Positions 26,307 to 35,119 of a stretch of DNA of 64,000 bases are shown piece after piece. The number at the start of each line of letters is the position of its first letter. The stretch's first letter is position 1. The notes beneath the pieces were generated by a model, which was given only the letters and a program-made list of their open reading frames with translations, was not told the DNA's origin and did not search any database. Location of the stretch: NCBI GenBank assembly GCA_024233865.1, contig JACKPA010000017.1:86980-150979 (forward strand), given 5' to 3'. This DNA comes from Leptospiraceae bacterium. Its GTDB lineage: Bacteria; Spirochaetota; Leptospiria; Leptospirales; Leptospiraceae. Made by a program: the position numbers and the translations under genes.

Positions 26307-26752
26307 AAGCCAGAAACCTTTATTTTACTAAATTTTCCGAAGCAGAAAGAGAAATATCTAGTTTAAAGGATAAAAAAATTCAAACCTACGGGAAATGGAG
26401 TTATTACCAGATTTTAACTCATCTAGCTGACGGGTTGGAATACACTTTAAAAGGAGAAAACCCAAAGTGGTATTTTCCGGTTATTATCCAAAATACTATT
26501 GGGAAATTGATGTTAAATAGAATTCTTAGACAAAAATCTATGCCCCCAGGGCTTCCTAATCTAATTAAAAAGAATACTGTTATTTACGGAGATGAAAAGG
26601 AAGCTTATAAAAGACTTATAAAAGTTATGGAAGAATTTAAATCTTTTTCCGGAGAATTTAAACCACATCCCGTTTTTGGAAAAATGACAAAAGGGGAGTG
26701 GTATTTATTACATACCTGCCACTTTGCCAATCACCTGAGTTATATAAAGTAA
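26303..26752 (+). CDS. DUF1569 / DinB-like protein
   Basis: This is a 149-residue soluble protein. YQILTHLADGLEYTLKG near residues 35-50 and the closing LLHTCHFANHLSYI give spaced His residues (about H40, H138 and H142). These match the metal-binding pattern of DinB-fold proteins and fit DUF1569. Members of the fold include thiol-dependent transferases such as bacillithiol enzymes, but the DUF1569 branch has no assigned activity. It overlaps purN by four bases and is probably cotranscribed. Confidence 0.7.
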   Translation: MKARNLYFTKFSEAEREISSLKDKKIQTYGKWSYYQILTHLADGLEYTLKGENPKWYFPVIIQNTIGKLMLNRILRQKSMPPGLPNLIKKNTVIYGDEKEAYKRLIKVMEEFKSFSGEFKPHPVFGKMTKGEWYLLHTCHFANHLSYIK

Positions 26753-26821
26753 TCCGGACAGTCGGTAAACAAAAACGTTTTTATCTTGAATTAAAAATTA
26801 AAGGTTTTAATTTGTTCCAAA

Positions 26822-28069
26822 ATGGAAAAGTTGAAATTCAAGCGTCCCAAAGAGCCGGTGTTAATTGTAGATGACAATAAAGCTATGACTGCTGTTCTGT
26901 CAAAATATTGTCAATTATTAGATATTGAATATGAAATTGCTTTTAATGGAAAAGAAGGGTTATCTTTAGTAAAAAAAACAAACTTTTCCATTTTTATAGT
27001 GGATTTAATGATGCCTGTAATGGACGGAAAGACGTTTATAAAAGAGATAAAAAGTGTTTTACCGGACGCTGTTATTATAGTTCAAACAAGCAATAATGAC
27101 CCAAAAACCATTATAGAAATTATGAAGCTAAACGTTTTTGATTATATGCTAAAACCCATTGATTCGGAAGTTTTTAAACAAGTCATCCTTAAGAGTCTAG
27201 AACACAAAGCTTTATTGGATTTTAAAAATTTACACCAATTGTACGCAGAAAAAAAGGTACAAAGCCAAATTGATTGGCTTCTTTACAAAGAAACTTTGCT
27301 AGTAAAAGATCAAGTTAAACAAAATACCTCTCCTATTTTAAACTTACATACTTCTTTGAATTCAGGAGCCGGAATTGGCACTCTGGTAACTATCTTGGAT
27401 TTGGTAAAAGCTACTGTAGAAAAAAAAGATAACAAATATACGGTTGATGCTGAATATTTAGACATATTATTTGAGAATGGTGAATACTGTAAAAAGCAGA
27501 TTCACTCTTTATCCGAGTTTTCCAACGTTTTGAATACAAAATTTGAATTGCGAGCATCAACAAGTCTTCAATTGCTAGATAGGATTTATAAACTGAAAAA
27601 CGATTCGCAAGAGTTGTTTGCTCAAAAGAAAATTGAGTGTATTCTGCCGGAAGAAGTGAAAAAATGCAATATAGCCATTAACGAAAATACAATCCTTCTT
27701 GCGATACATGAAATTTTTGTAAACGCCTATAAATATTCACCTCCGGATAGCAAAATCTTTTTGTTAACCAATATTAAAGACGGATATTTTTGGTTGTCTA
27801 TTAAAAATTCCGTTGATCTTAGCTCCGGATTCGGTATTCCGGCAGAATATGAACATTTGGTCACAGAGCCTTTTTTTAGATTGGTTCAGGTTGTGGACGA
27901 ATCTGTTGTGGGTTTTGAAAAATTTAGCATTGGACTCGGCTTGACAGCCGTTGATTTTATCCTAAAGAAACACAATGGATTATTTTTTATCCACGAAATG
28001 ATGGACCACACCCAAAGGACAAGCTCCAAAAGTGTATTTGCTGAAATTTTACTTCCTTATACTTTATAA
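26822..28069 (+). CDS. Receiver-ATPase signalling protein, paralog of the 17877 gene
   Basis: The 415-residue protein has a receiver domain with D17/D18, phospho-acceptor D61 in IVDLMMPVMDG and Lys in YMLKPID. Its charged linker contains QIDWLLYKE. A dimerisation-like region follows with NLHTSLNSGAGIG. The HATPase domain has IHEIFVNAYKYS and IGLGLTAVD. It matches the 17877 protein in length, domain order and the GAGxG signature. Its His in NLHTS is an Arg in the paralog, so it is unlikely to be a shared phospho-acceptor. The gene stands alone between a DUF1569 gene and a small inverted-repeat element. Input and output partners are unknown. Confidence 0.8.
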   Translation: MEKLKFKRPKEPVLIVDDNKAMTAVLSKYCQLLDIEYEIAFNGKEGLSLVKKTNFSIFIVDLMMPVMDGKTFIKEIKSVLPDAVIIVQTSNNDPKTIIEIMKLNVFDYMLKPIDSEVFKQVILKSLEHKALLDFKNLHQLYAEKKVQSQIDWLLYKETLLVKDQVKQNTSPILNLHTSLNSGAGIGTLVTILDLVKATVEKKDNKYTVDAEYLDILFENGEYCKKQIHSLSEFSNVLNTKFELRASTSLQLLDRIYKLKNDSQELFAQKKIECILPEEVKKCNIAINENTILLAIHEIFVNAYKYSPPDSKIFLLTNIKDGYFWLSIKNSVDLSSGFGIPAEYEHLVTEPFFRLVQVVDESVVGFEKFSIGLGLTAVDFILKKHNGLFFIHEMMDHTQRTSSKSVFAEILLPYTL

Positions 28070-28080
28070 ATTTCCTGTAG

Positions 28081-28175
28081 AGGCTGTGTAAAAAGTCAGT
28101 TTTTGCTCCCTTCGGCTACGCTCAGGGAGCGTTTGGACATTGAGCGTAGTCGAAATGTTCCTTATTACACAACCC
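28081..28175. repeat. MITE-like inverted-repeat element between convergent genes
   Basis: Imperfect 15-bp terminal repeats at 28081-28095 and 28161-28175 (12 of 15 match, core TGTGTAA) enclose a GC-rich centre that stands out from the AT-rich surroundings. Inside are GCTCCC/GGGAGC (28105-28110 and 28125-28130). TTCGGCTACGCTCA (28111-28124) is mirrored by TGAGCGTAGTCGAA (28141-28154) with 13 of 14 matching. The two stems overlap, so alternative hairpins are possible. It may also serve as a transcription barrier between the flanking convergent genes. Confidence 0.55.
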
Positions 28176-28188
28176 CCTACGCATTATG

Positions 28189-29940
28189 CTAAATTTTTTG
28201 AATACCTATCCAAAGGTTTTGAGGCTGTAGAGTAAAGGCTAAATTCTCGGTAACTTTTTTATCCATATCTCTCGAAAAATGAAATTGGTTAATGAGCATG
28301 GAAAGTAATAATTTTATTTCGGTTAATGCGAGGTTTCTTCCCGGACAAAATCTTGGTCCCGATCCAAAAGGCATGGTATGGTTTGCGTTGTGCTTTTCAC
28401 TGGGCTTCACACTTCTTAACCATCTTTCCGGATCAAACTCTAAAGCATTTGTGAAATTTTCTTCGAGCTTTCCCGCATAAGATAAGGACAAGAAAAAGAT
28501 GGTTCCTGCCGGAATAAAAACAGAATTTAACACATAGTCTTTCTTTGACTCTAGTAGCATCATTGGAGCTACCGGTTTTAGTCTTAGCGTTTCCATTGTG
28601 ACTGCTTCCAGGTATTTTAACTTTTCCAACTTCTCTATGGAATTAAAACTTTCCGTATCTTGAAAAATAAGATTCACTTCTTCTCTAATTTTATTTTGGA
28701 TTTTAGGATATTTTGTTATGTAGTACATTATCCATGCGAGAGTATTGGCTGTTGTATCTTCTCCAGCTAGCAGAAGAGTCATTACATTACTCATTATTTC
28801 ATGATCGGTTACCTGACTGCCTTCCGTTTCATTCTTTGCAAGGATTGTTTCCAAAAAATTTTGTGGTGAAGACATAAGAGAAGGATTTTCTTTTAGACGA
28901 GTTCTTGCTGCCTCTGTAAACTCTTGAACGATTTTTTTTATTTCGGATAGGGCTTTATCCAATTTTCTATCTTCGGAAAATTTAATATACTTCCAATAGG
29001 GAAAAATTGAATTCAATCGTTTGGCAAGCATGGGAAACACGATTTCCAATTTTTTTTGCAAGGGGTCAGTTTCTTTTTCTATAGTATTCATATCATACCC
29101 AAATGCAAAATTGGTTGTAATATCAACCGTAAACCTCATAAATTCTTTTTGAATTTCTATGGATTGGTCTTTCAGGTTTGACCACCTAAGTATCATTCTT
29201 TTGGCTATAACTGACATTTGGTTTAAAAATCCCTTTACACGAACGGGTGAAAGAGCAGACATAACATATTGCCTCTGTCTTCTCCAAGAATCTCCTTCTG
29301 CCGTAAAAACTCCTTGAATTCCCATATCTTTTAAGCAGGAGTCCAATTTGCTGGTTCTCCTAAAGTATTCCGGTCTATTTTTCAATACTTCTTGTATCAA
29401 TTCGGGATCGGATAATACAATGGCAGTTTTCCGCAGTAAGCGAATTGTAAAAATTCCATTGTATTGTGAACTCCAATCTTCTAGAGTTTTGTGGAGAGTT
29501 GTGAATTTTAGTTTGGAGATATTTCCTGTAAAAAAATTCCCGGGAACTGCCGGAAGAGATTTTATGTTTTTATATGACTCTTTAGGGACAAAGGTTAATT
29601 GAGTTTGTAAATCTCTCCATTTTTGTAATGAATGTGAAATTATAAATATTTCTTCTCCTTTGATTTCGTAAGGAAAAGAAGTTAAGCAAATATTATCAGT
29701 TCCGACTTTCTTTCCGCTACTAATGTCATATTCCCAACCATGCAAGCTACATTTGAGATTTTTTCCAATAAGTGTTCCGGTTGCAAGAGTAGCATTTTTA
29801 TGCGGGCATAGTCCTTGAAAAATATAAAATATCCCACTTTCTTGCAATAGTATCAAATCAACACCTTCTACGTTGATTGCTAGAATTTGTCCTTCTAATA
29901 CATCAGAAATATTTGCAATTTTTAGCAATTCAGAAGCCAT
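28189..29940 (-). CDS. Rieske [2Fe-2S] domain fused to cytochrome P450
   Basis: The 583-residue protein joins two redox modules. Residues about 8-100 form a Rieske domain with C45-x-H47 (CPHKNA) and C64-x-x-H67 (CSLHGW), complete for a 2Fe-2S cluster. Residues about 120-583 form a P450: oxygen-binding I-helix LLLAGEDTTAN, the E-x-x-R of METLRLKP, and the haem motif FGSGPRFCPG with ligand C532. It has no signal peptide or membrane anchor. The Rieske part could pass electrons to the haem, making a partly self-contained monooxygenase that still needs a reductase. Substrate is unknown; fatty acids or sterol-like lipids are possible. It is divergent from an acyltransferase gene. Confidence 0.92.
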   Translation of the reverse strand: MASELLKIANISDVLEGQILAINVEGVDLILLQESGIFYIFQGLCPHKNATLATGTLIGKNLKCSLHGWEYDISSGKKVGTDNICLTSFPYEIKGEEIFIISHSLQKWRDLQTQLTFVPKESYKNIKSLPAVPGNFFTGNISKLKFTTLHKTLEDWSSQYNGIFTIRLLRKTAIVLSDPELIQEVLKNRPEYFRRTSKLDSCLKDMGIQGVFTAEGDSWRRQRQYVMSALSPVRVKGFLNQMSVIAKRMILRWSNLKDQSIEIQKEFMRFTVDITTNFAFGYDMNTIEKETDPLQKKLEIVFPMLAKRLNSIFPYWKYIKFSEDRKLDKALSEIKKIVQEFTEAARTRLKENPSLMSSPQNFLETILAKNETEGSQVTDHEIMSNVMTLLLAGEDTTANTLAWIMYYITKYPKIQNKIREEVNLIFQDTESFNSIEKLEKLKYLEAVTMETLRLKPVAPMMLLESKKDYVLNSVFIPAGTIFFLSLSYAGKLEENFTNALEFDPERWLRSVKPSEKHNANHTMPFGSGPRFCPGRNLALTEIKLLLSMLINQFHFSRDMDKKVTENLAFTLQPQNLWIGIQKI

Positions 29941-30103
29941 AAGCTTGTGTCCCCCTATACCGCTTAAACATGGTTGTTAGAACTAAATATTTTTAAATGC
30001 TAAACATCAATTAAAAAAATTTGAAAGATTACTACAGTATAAGGTAAGTTTCTTGACCTGTACTTTCCCTAATTTATTACTATAAACCAAAAACGGTAAT
30101 TGC

Positions 30104-31279
30104 ATGAGAGCTAAATTATTAGATCAATTTGTGGCAAAAAATCAGAAATTTTTTATTCAGTATGGTGGTCAGGGCGTTCCATATCTGATGGAAATTGCCA
30201 AGTTCAAAAAAACAGAGGAGAGCTTAAAAAGTTTTTTTGATTTTACCTTTAAAACTCTCAAAGAAATTGAAAATGAAATGGGTGGTAAATCAAACCCTCT
30301 AATTGAGCAAGGATTGGATTTGCAATCTTGGATAGAAAACATAAAATCCGCACCACCTCAAAAATATTTGTTTCGGGTGAGTATTTCCGGTCCGATGATA
30401 TTTATCTTACAAACCATCAACTATTTATTATTTACCAATCGCGGTTATCCTGTTTCGGAAACGTTAGGAGTTACAGCTGGAGTAACCGGACACAGCCAAG
30501 GTATGTTGTCAGCTATTCTTTTTTCACTTGGTGGAGAGGGGGAGCAATTCTACCAGCACTATTATAAACTTTTAAAGTATATTTCTTATATGGGTTATCG
30601 TGCTCAGGAAGCATATCCGAATTTTGAAATCTCTCCGGAATTAGTGGCAGAATTTGAAAAAGCGGGAATCTCCTCACCTTCTCCTATGGCTGCTTGTATA
30701 GGATACAGGAGAGAAGAATTAATGGAAAAAGTAGAAACTTTTAACAAAGAAAGGGCTTATTCCGATACCAATAAAATTTACATTAGTTTGTACAATACCT
30801 ATCAATCCATGGTATTATCAGCAAAACCCTTATCTCTTTTGGAATTTTATAAAGAATACCAAGCAGAAATGAAAAGTAAAAACTTTCAATTCGTTTTTTT
30901 GAAAACGACTGCTCCTTTTCATAGTGTATTATTAAAAAGCGGTTGGGACAAATTAAAATTAGACGCAGAAAAAATGGGTTTTCATTACAAAGGTAGTGAT
31001 CTGAAAGTTCCTGTTTACTCTATCCATGGAGGGAAAAATCTACAAACCTTTCCAGTTTTAGCCGAAAAATTGTTTTTTGATATGGTTGTAAATACTCTCT
31101 ATTGGGACAATGCAATAAAATATGCGTTTGAAGATTCATCCGTAGAGGCAATTATAGATTTTGGTCCCGGTCAGGCAATTGCCAGAAGTTCGGCAGAACT
31201 ATTGGCGAAAAACGGAGCTGTGTCTAAGAAGGTATTAAGCCTGGCAAATCCGACTGATTGGAAAGTGCTTTTTGAATAA
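30104..31279 (+). CDS. Stand-alone FAS-I-type acyl/malonyltransferase domain protein
   Basis: The 391-residue protein resembles the acyltransferase domain of fungal and mycobacterial type I fatty-acid synthases more than bacterial FabD. It opens with QYGGQGVPYLMEI. The nucleophile is S131 in the GHSQG elbow (TAGVTGHSQGML), and the catalytic His is probably H273 in APFHSVLL. ISGPMIFILQTINY before the elbow is also FAS-I-like. No other FAS module is present. It could load acyl or malonyl groups onto a carrier protein elsewhere, or act in specialised lipid synthesis. It lies 18 bases before a chemoreceptor gene and is divergent from the Rieske-P450 gene. Confidence 0.8.
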   Translation: MRAKLLDQFVAKNQKFFIQYGGQGVPYLMEIAKFKKTEESLKSFFDFTFKTLKEIENEMGGKSNPLIEQGLDLQSWIENIKSAPPQKYLFRVSISGPMIFILQTINYLLFTNRGYPVSETLGVTAGVTGHSQGMLSAILFSLGGEGEQFYQHYYKLLKYISYMGYRAQEAYPNFEISPELVAEFEKAGISSPSPMAACIGYRREELMEKVETFNKERAYSDTNKIYISLYNTYQSMVLSAKPLSLLEFYKEYQAEMKSKNFQFVFLKTTAPFHSVLLKSGWDKLKLDAEKMGFHYKGSDLKVPVYSIHGGKNLQTFPVLAEKLFFDMVVNTLYWDNAIKYAFEDSSVEAIIDFGPGQAIARSSAELLAKNGAVSKKVLSLANPTDWKVLFE

Positions 31280-31297
31280 AGGAACAGGAACGGTAAA

Positions 31298-33004
31298 ATG
31301 AAAGACTTTAAAATTAAAACAAAATTGATCATTGGGTTTGCGATTCTTTTCTTTTTGTTTTGTATCATTAGTATCTTCCAAATCATATCTTTAAATAAAT
31401 CCAAAGAACTAACCATCAAAATGTACAACCACCCTTTTGCCGTCAGCAATTCTGTAAGAGACGTGGAATTGGGAATGGTAAAGATCCATAGGGAGATGAA
31501 GGATGTTTTGGCATCCAAATCTATAGACAAAATTGATAATCATATAGTAAACATAGACCAATACGAAAAAGAAGTTTTTAAATCCTTTGAAAGGATATAT
31601 GATCGATTTTTAGGGGAGAAGAAAATGGTTGATGATGCTTTCAACTCCTTTAAAGGCTGGAAAGCCATTCGAGATGAAGTGATTGAACATTCTAAACAAG
31701 GAAATTCAGAAAAAGCAAACCAGATTATTCAAGAAAAAGGCTTGGAGCACGTACAAGGTATTACGCGCTATCTGAAAAAGTTAAGCGATTTTGCTCAAAA
31801 TAAAGCCATTGAGTTTTTTAACAATGCAAATTCGGTCAACAATGCCAATTCTATTCTTTCGCTAATTGGAATCATCATTGTAATCATCATTATCGTGGCG
31901 GTATCTTCTTCTATTATAATATTACTAGAAAAAAGGTTTCAAACCATTACGAACATTTTAAAAGACATTGGAGAAGGAGATGGTGATCTTACCAAAAGGG
32001 TTTCTATAGACTCGAAAGATGAGATTGGTGTTTTCTCAAAATATATAGATATTTTTATTGAAGATGTGAATAGATTGGTTGGTAGTGTAAAGTCTAATGC
32101 GGATACTTTTTCAAGCTCTTCGCAAGAAATTTGCCAAGTACTCGAAGATTCAAACAAAGGACTTGCCAATGTGGTCAATGAACTTTTACTTATTACTACA
32201 AACATCAACAATAGCACCGATACTATTAAAAATACCAATTCGATAGTAAATAGCTTATCCGAAAAATCATATAATATTAAAGAAAAAGCACGAACAGCTC
32301 AAACAAGTGGTGAGGACATTCAAAAGTCAGCCAACAGAGGTTCCAAAAACGTAGAAGATTTTACCAAAATTATATCAGAAATCAGCGTCTCAACTGATCA
32401 TGTGTACAATACAATTCGAGAACTTGTTTTAAAATCAAATGAAATAGGTGAAATTATTACCATTATTCGAGGTATAGCAGGACAAACAAACTTACTTGCT
32501 TTGAATGCAGAAATAGAGGCAGAGCGAGCAGGAGAGCACGGGAAAGGTTTTGCAGTAGTTGCAACCGAAGTGAGAAAGTTGGCTGATGAGTCGAGTAGGT
32601 CAGTAAATAAGATATATGAATTGATTCGTGAAATCCAAGCAAAAGCAACTGATTCTGATAAATCGATCAGCTATAGCCAAAAGCTCGTCCAAGAAGGGGT
32701 GAAAAAAACGGATGTAACAAATCAACAATTCCAAATGATACAATTAGAAATAAACAAAATCGTTTCAATAATCAATGATATTACAAAAGAGTCAAAAGAG
32801 CAATTTGTATTGAATGATGAAATTTCAAAATCAATGTCCGATATGCTTAGCATGAGCAAAAGTAATTCAGAATCCATTAATGAAATTAATACCGTAATAG
32901 AGAAACAAGCTTCCTCATTTGAGGAAATAGAAGCAAGTGTTCAAGAACTCAATAACCTGGCTACAATCTTAAAAGAAGATACGGAGAATTATAAAGTAGT
33001 ATAA
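31298..33004 (+). CDS. Methyl-accepting chemotaxis protein
   Basis: The 568-residue receptor has TM1 at about 10-33 and a periplasmic helical sensor of about 150 residues (four-helix-bundle type). TM2 is at about 187-212 and a HAMP domain has GDGDLTKRV. A long signalling coiled coil follows, with hairpin tip QTNLLALNAEIEAERAGEHGKGFAVVA. In the tip, Glu replaces the usual Ala in EAARAGE. Methylation-type Glu/Gln pairs are expected in the flanking helices but cannot be assigned surely. No C-terminal CheR-docking pentapeptide is present. The gene is 18 bases after the acyltransferase and two bases before a hybrid kinase. Confidence 0.92.
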   Translation: MKDFKIKTKLIIGFAILFFLFCIISIFQIISLNKSKELTIKMYNHPFAVSNSVRDVELGMVKIHREMKDVLASKSIDKIDNHIVNIDQYEKEVFKSFERIYDRFLGEKKMVDDAFNSFKGWKAIRDEVIEHSKQGNSEKANQIIQEKGLEHVQGITRYLKKLSDFAQNKAIEFFNNANSVNNANSILSLIGIIIVIIIIVAVSSSIIILLEKRFQTITNILKDIGEGDGDLTKRVSIDSKDEIGVFSKYIDIFIEDVNRLVGSVKSNADTFSSSSQEICQVLEDSNKGLANVVNELLLITTNINNSTDTIKNTNSIVNSLSEKSYNIKEKARTAQTSGEDIQKSANRGSKNVEDFTKIISEISVSTDHVYNTIRELVLKSNEIGEIITIIRGIAGQTNLLALNAEIEAERAGEHGKGFAVVATEVRKLADESSRSVNKIYELIREIQAKATDSDKSISYSQKLVQEGVKKTDVTNQQFQMIQLEINKIVSIINDITKESKEQFVLNDEISKSMSDMLSMSKSNSESINEINTVIEKQASSFEEIEASVQELNNLATILKEDTENYKVV

Positions 33005-33006
33005 CG

Positions 33007-35118
33007 ATGAATGATGATACTACTCATTCGGAGATTCAACTCTTAAAGGCTGAAAATCAAAAACTCAGCCTTCTATTAAATAATGCCGAGCAAGCACTCA
33101 AAGAAAGCGAAAGAAAATACTACAGTCTGTTTAGAACGAATATATACCAGATGGAATTGCAAAAACTCCTGACATTTATATCTGCTGATTTTGTAAATGT
33201 AAATTCCGTAAATATAAATTCAAAAATAAACAGAATGTTACAACAGATTGGAAATTTTTTCAGAGTAGATCGTTCCAGATTATTCTTCTTTTCGGAAGAC
33301 AAGACAACAATGTCTGCTACTAACGAGTGGGTCGCTGAAGGAATTGAGTCTATGATAAATTCTCAACAAAACATACCAATGGAAGCTATTCCCTGGTGGA
33401 AACAAAAGTTACTCAATCATGAGATAGTTATCATAAACGATGTCGAAAACATGCCCTCAGAAGCCAGTTTGGATAAACAACACTTTTTAGAACTACATCT
33501 ACGATCCTTAGTTTCCGTTCCTGTCATTACTCCAGAAGGAGTTATTGGCTCTTACGGTTTAAGTAGAGTAAAATCCCAAAAGGACTGGAACGAAATTCAT
33601 ACCAGCACACTAAAAATGTTGGCAAATATACTTGCTAAAGCATTTATTAGCGTTTCTGCAGAGAAACTCATCCTTGAATCTAAGCAACAAACTGAAATAG
33701 CAAACCAAGCCAAATCTACATTCCTTGCCAACATGAGCCACGAAATCCGGACACCTATGAATTCCATCCTCGGTTTTAGTGAAGTATTGCTTAATACATC
33801 CACCGATCCGAATCAAAAAAGCTACCTAAAAAGCATTCTCGATAGCGGAAAAACACTCCTTGCTCTCATCAATGACATTCTTGACATATCAAAAATCGAA
33901 GCCGGAAAAATCGAAATTTCACCCGATCCAACGGATTTGCGGGTTATGATAGGCGACATTGAACAGATATTTTGGCAAAAGCTCAAAGAAAAGGGGCTTG
34001 AGTTCTCAATTCAAATTGATCCGGATTTTCCCAAAACCATAGTGATCGATGAAATAAGGCTCAGGCAGATTCTATTGAATTTGGTAGGAAACGCCGTAAA
34101 ATTTACAGACCAGGGTTATATAAAAACGGAAGTCAACTTGCAAAATACCCGAAATTCTTTGGTCGATTTTGAAATAGCTGTAAGTGATACGGGAATTGGC
34201 ATACCGGAAAGTGAACATGGGAGAATTTTTGAGTCATTTACCCAACAGAAAGGTCATGACACAAAAAAATATGGTGGTACTGGTTTGGGGCTTGCGATTT
34301 GCAAACGATTGTGTGATCTGATGAATGTTAAAATGAGCCTCAAAAGTAAGTCGGGACTCGGGAGTAGGTTTTCTCTGGTATTTACCAATGTCCCCTATTC
34401 TGACAAAGAAAATCAAGAACATAACTTTCACCTCTGGGATATAGAGAATATAAACTTTCAAAATTCCAAGATTCTTGTTGTGGACGATATAGCAGATAAC
34501 AGAAAATTGGTATTTATCTACCTGAAACCATACCAACTAGAGTTTTTTGAGGCAGAAGACGGAGAAAAAGCTGTGGAAATGGCAAAGAATTATTCACCTG
34601 ATCTCATCCTTATGGATATTCGTATGCCAATTGCAAACGGGTATGAAGCTACGGAAAGGATTAAAAATGACCCTAAGACGGCTTCTATTCCTGTAATTGC
34701 TCTCACGGCGTCTGCCAGGCAAATTGAAACAGAAAAAGCCAGGCAACTCTTTGACGGTTTTTTGCTCAAACCAATTCAAAAAGAAACTTTAGTAAGCGAG
34801 CTAAAGAAACATCTGCCTTACCAAAATTCTCAGTTTGTAGAATCTAAATCCTACACAGAAACAGAGAGTTTTAACATAAACTCTGAATTAAAAGAATCAC
34901 TTCGGAAAGAATTTTCCAATAAAATTACACGTTCGTCTGGTGTAGTATTTTTAGACGAAGTAAGAGAACTCGTAATTGGCATCAAAGACTTTGCAAATGA
35001 ACACAAACTAGGTGAATTAAGGAAAATAGCGGATGATTTGGAATGTTCGGTAACAGATTTTGATTATGATAAAATTCGGAAAGATTTGAATTCTATAAAA
35101 AAAATGTTCGAGGAATAA
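33007..35118 (+). CDS. Hybrid sensor histidine kinase with GAF and receiver domains
   Basis: The 703-residue soluble hybrid kinase has a short coiled coil (about 5-40) and a GAF-like sensor (about 45-215). HisKA carries H245 in NMSHEIRTPMN. The HATPase domain has NLVGNAVKF, SDTGIGIP and GGTGLGL. A receiver domain holds phospho-acceptor D537 in LMDIRMP and Lys in FLLKPIQ. The last 85 residues are a helical module without an HPt-type His motif, similar in style to the tail of the 8876 kinase. It is tightly packed between the chemoreceptor (two bases) and the next receiver kinase (one base). Confidence 0.92.
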   Translation: MNDDTTHSEIQLLKAENQKLSLLLNNAEQALKESERKYYSLFRTNIYQMELQKLLTFISADFVNVNSVNINSKINRMLQQIGNFFRVDRSRLFFFSEDKTTMSATNEWVAEGIESMINSQQNIPMEAIPWWKQKLLNHEIVIINDVENMPSEASLDKQHFLELHLRSLVSVPVITPEGVIGSYGLSRVKSQKDWNEIHTSTLKMLANILAKAFISVSAEKLILESKQQTEIANQAKSTFLANMSHEIRTPMNSILGFSEVLLNTSTDPNQKSYLKSILDSGKTLLALINDILDISKIEAGKIEISPDPTDLRVMIGDIEQIFWQKLKEKGLEFSIQIDPDFPKTIVIDEIRLRQILLNLVGNAVKFTDQGYIKTEVNLQNTRNSLVDFEIAVSDTGIGIPESEHGRIFESFTQQKGHDTKKYGGTGLGLAICKRLCDLMNVKMSLKSKSGLGSRFSLVFTNVPYSDKENQEHNFHLWDIENINFQNSKILVVDDIADNRKLVFIYLKPYQLEFFEAEDGEKAVEMAKNYSPDLILMDIRMPIANGYEATERIKNDPKTASIPVIALTASARQIETEKARQLFDGFLLKPIQKETLVSELKKHLPYQNSQFVESKSYTETESFNINSELKESLRKEFSNKITRSSGVVFLDEVRELVIGIKDFANEHKLGELRKIADDLECSVTDFDYDKIRKDLNSIKKMFEE

Positions 35119-35119
35119 A

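Noticed and set aside
29964..29975. TTAAACATGGTT also found at 23065-23076
   Set aside because: A 12-base match between two AT-rich gaps is expected by chance in 64 kb, and the flanks do not align.
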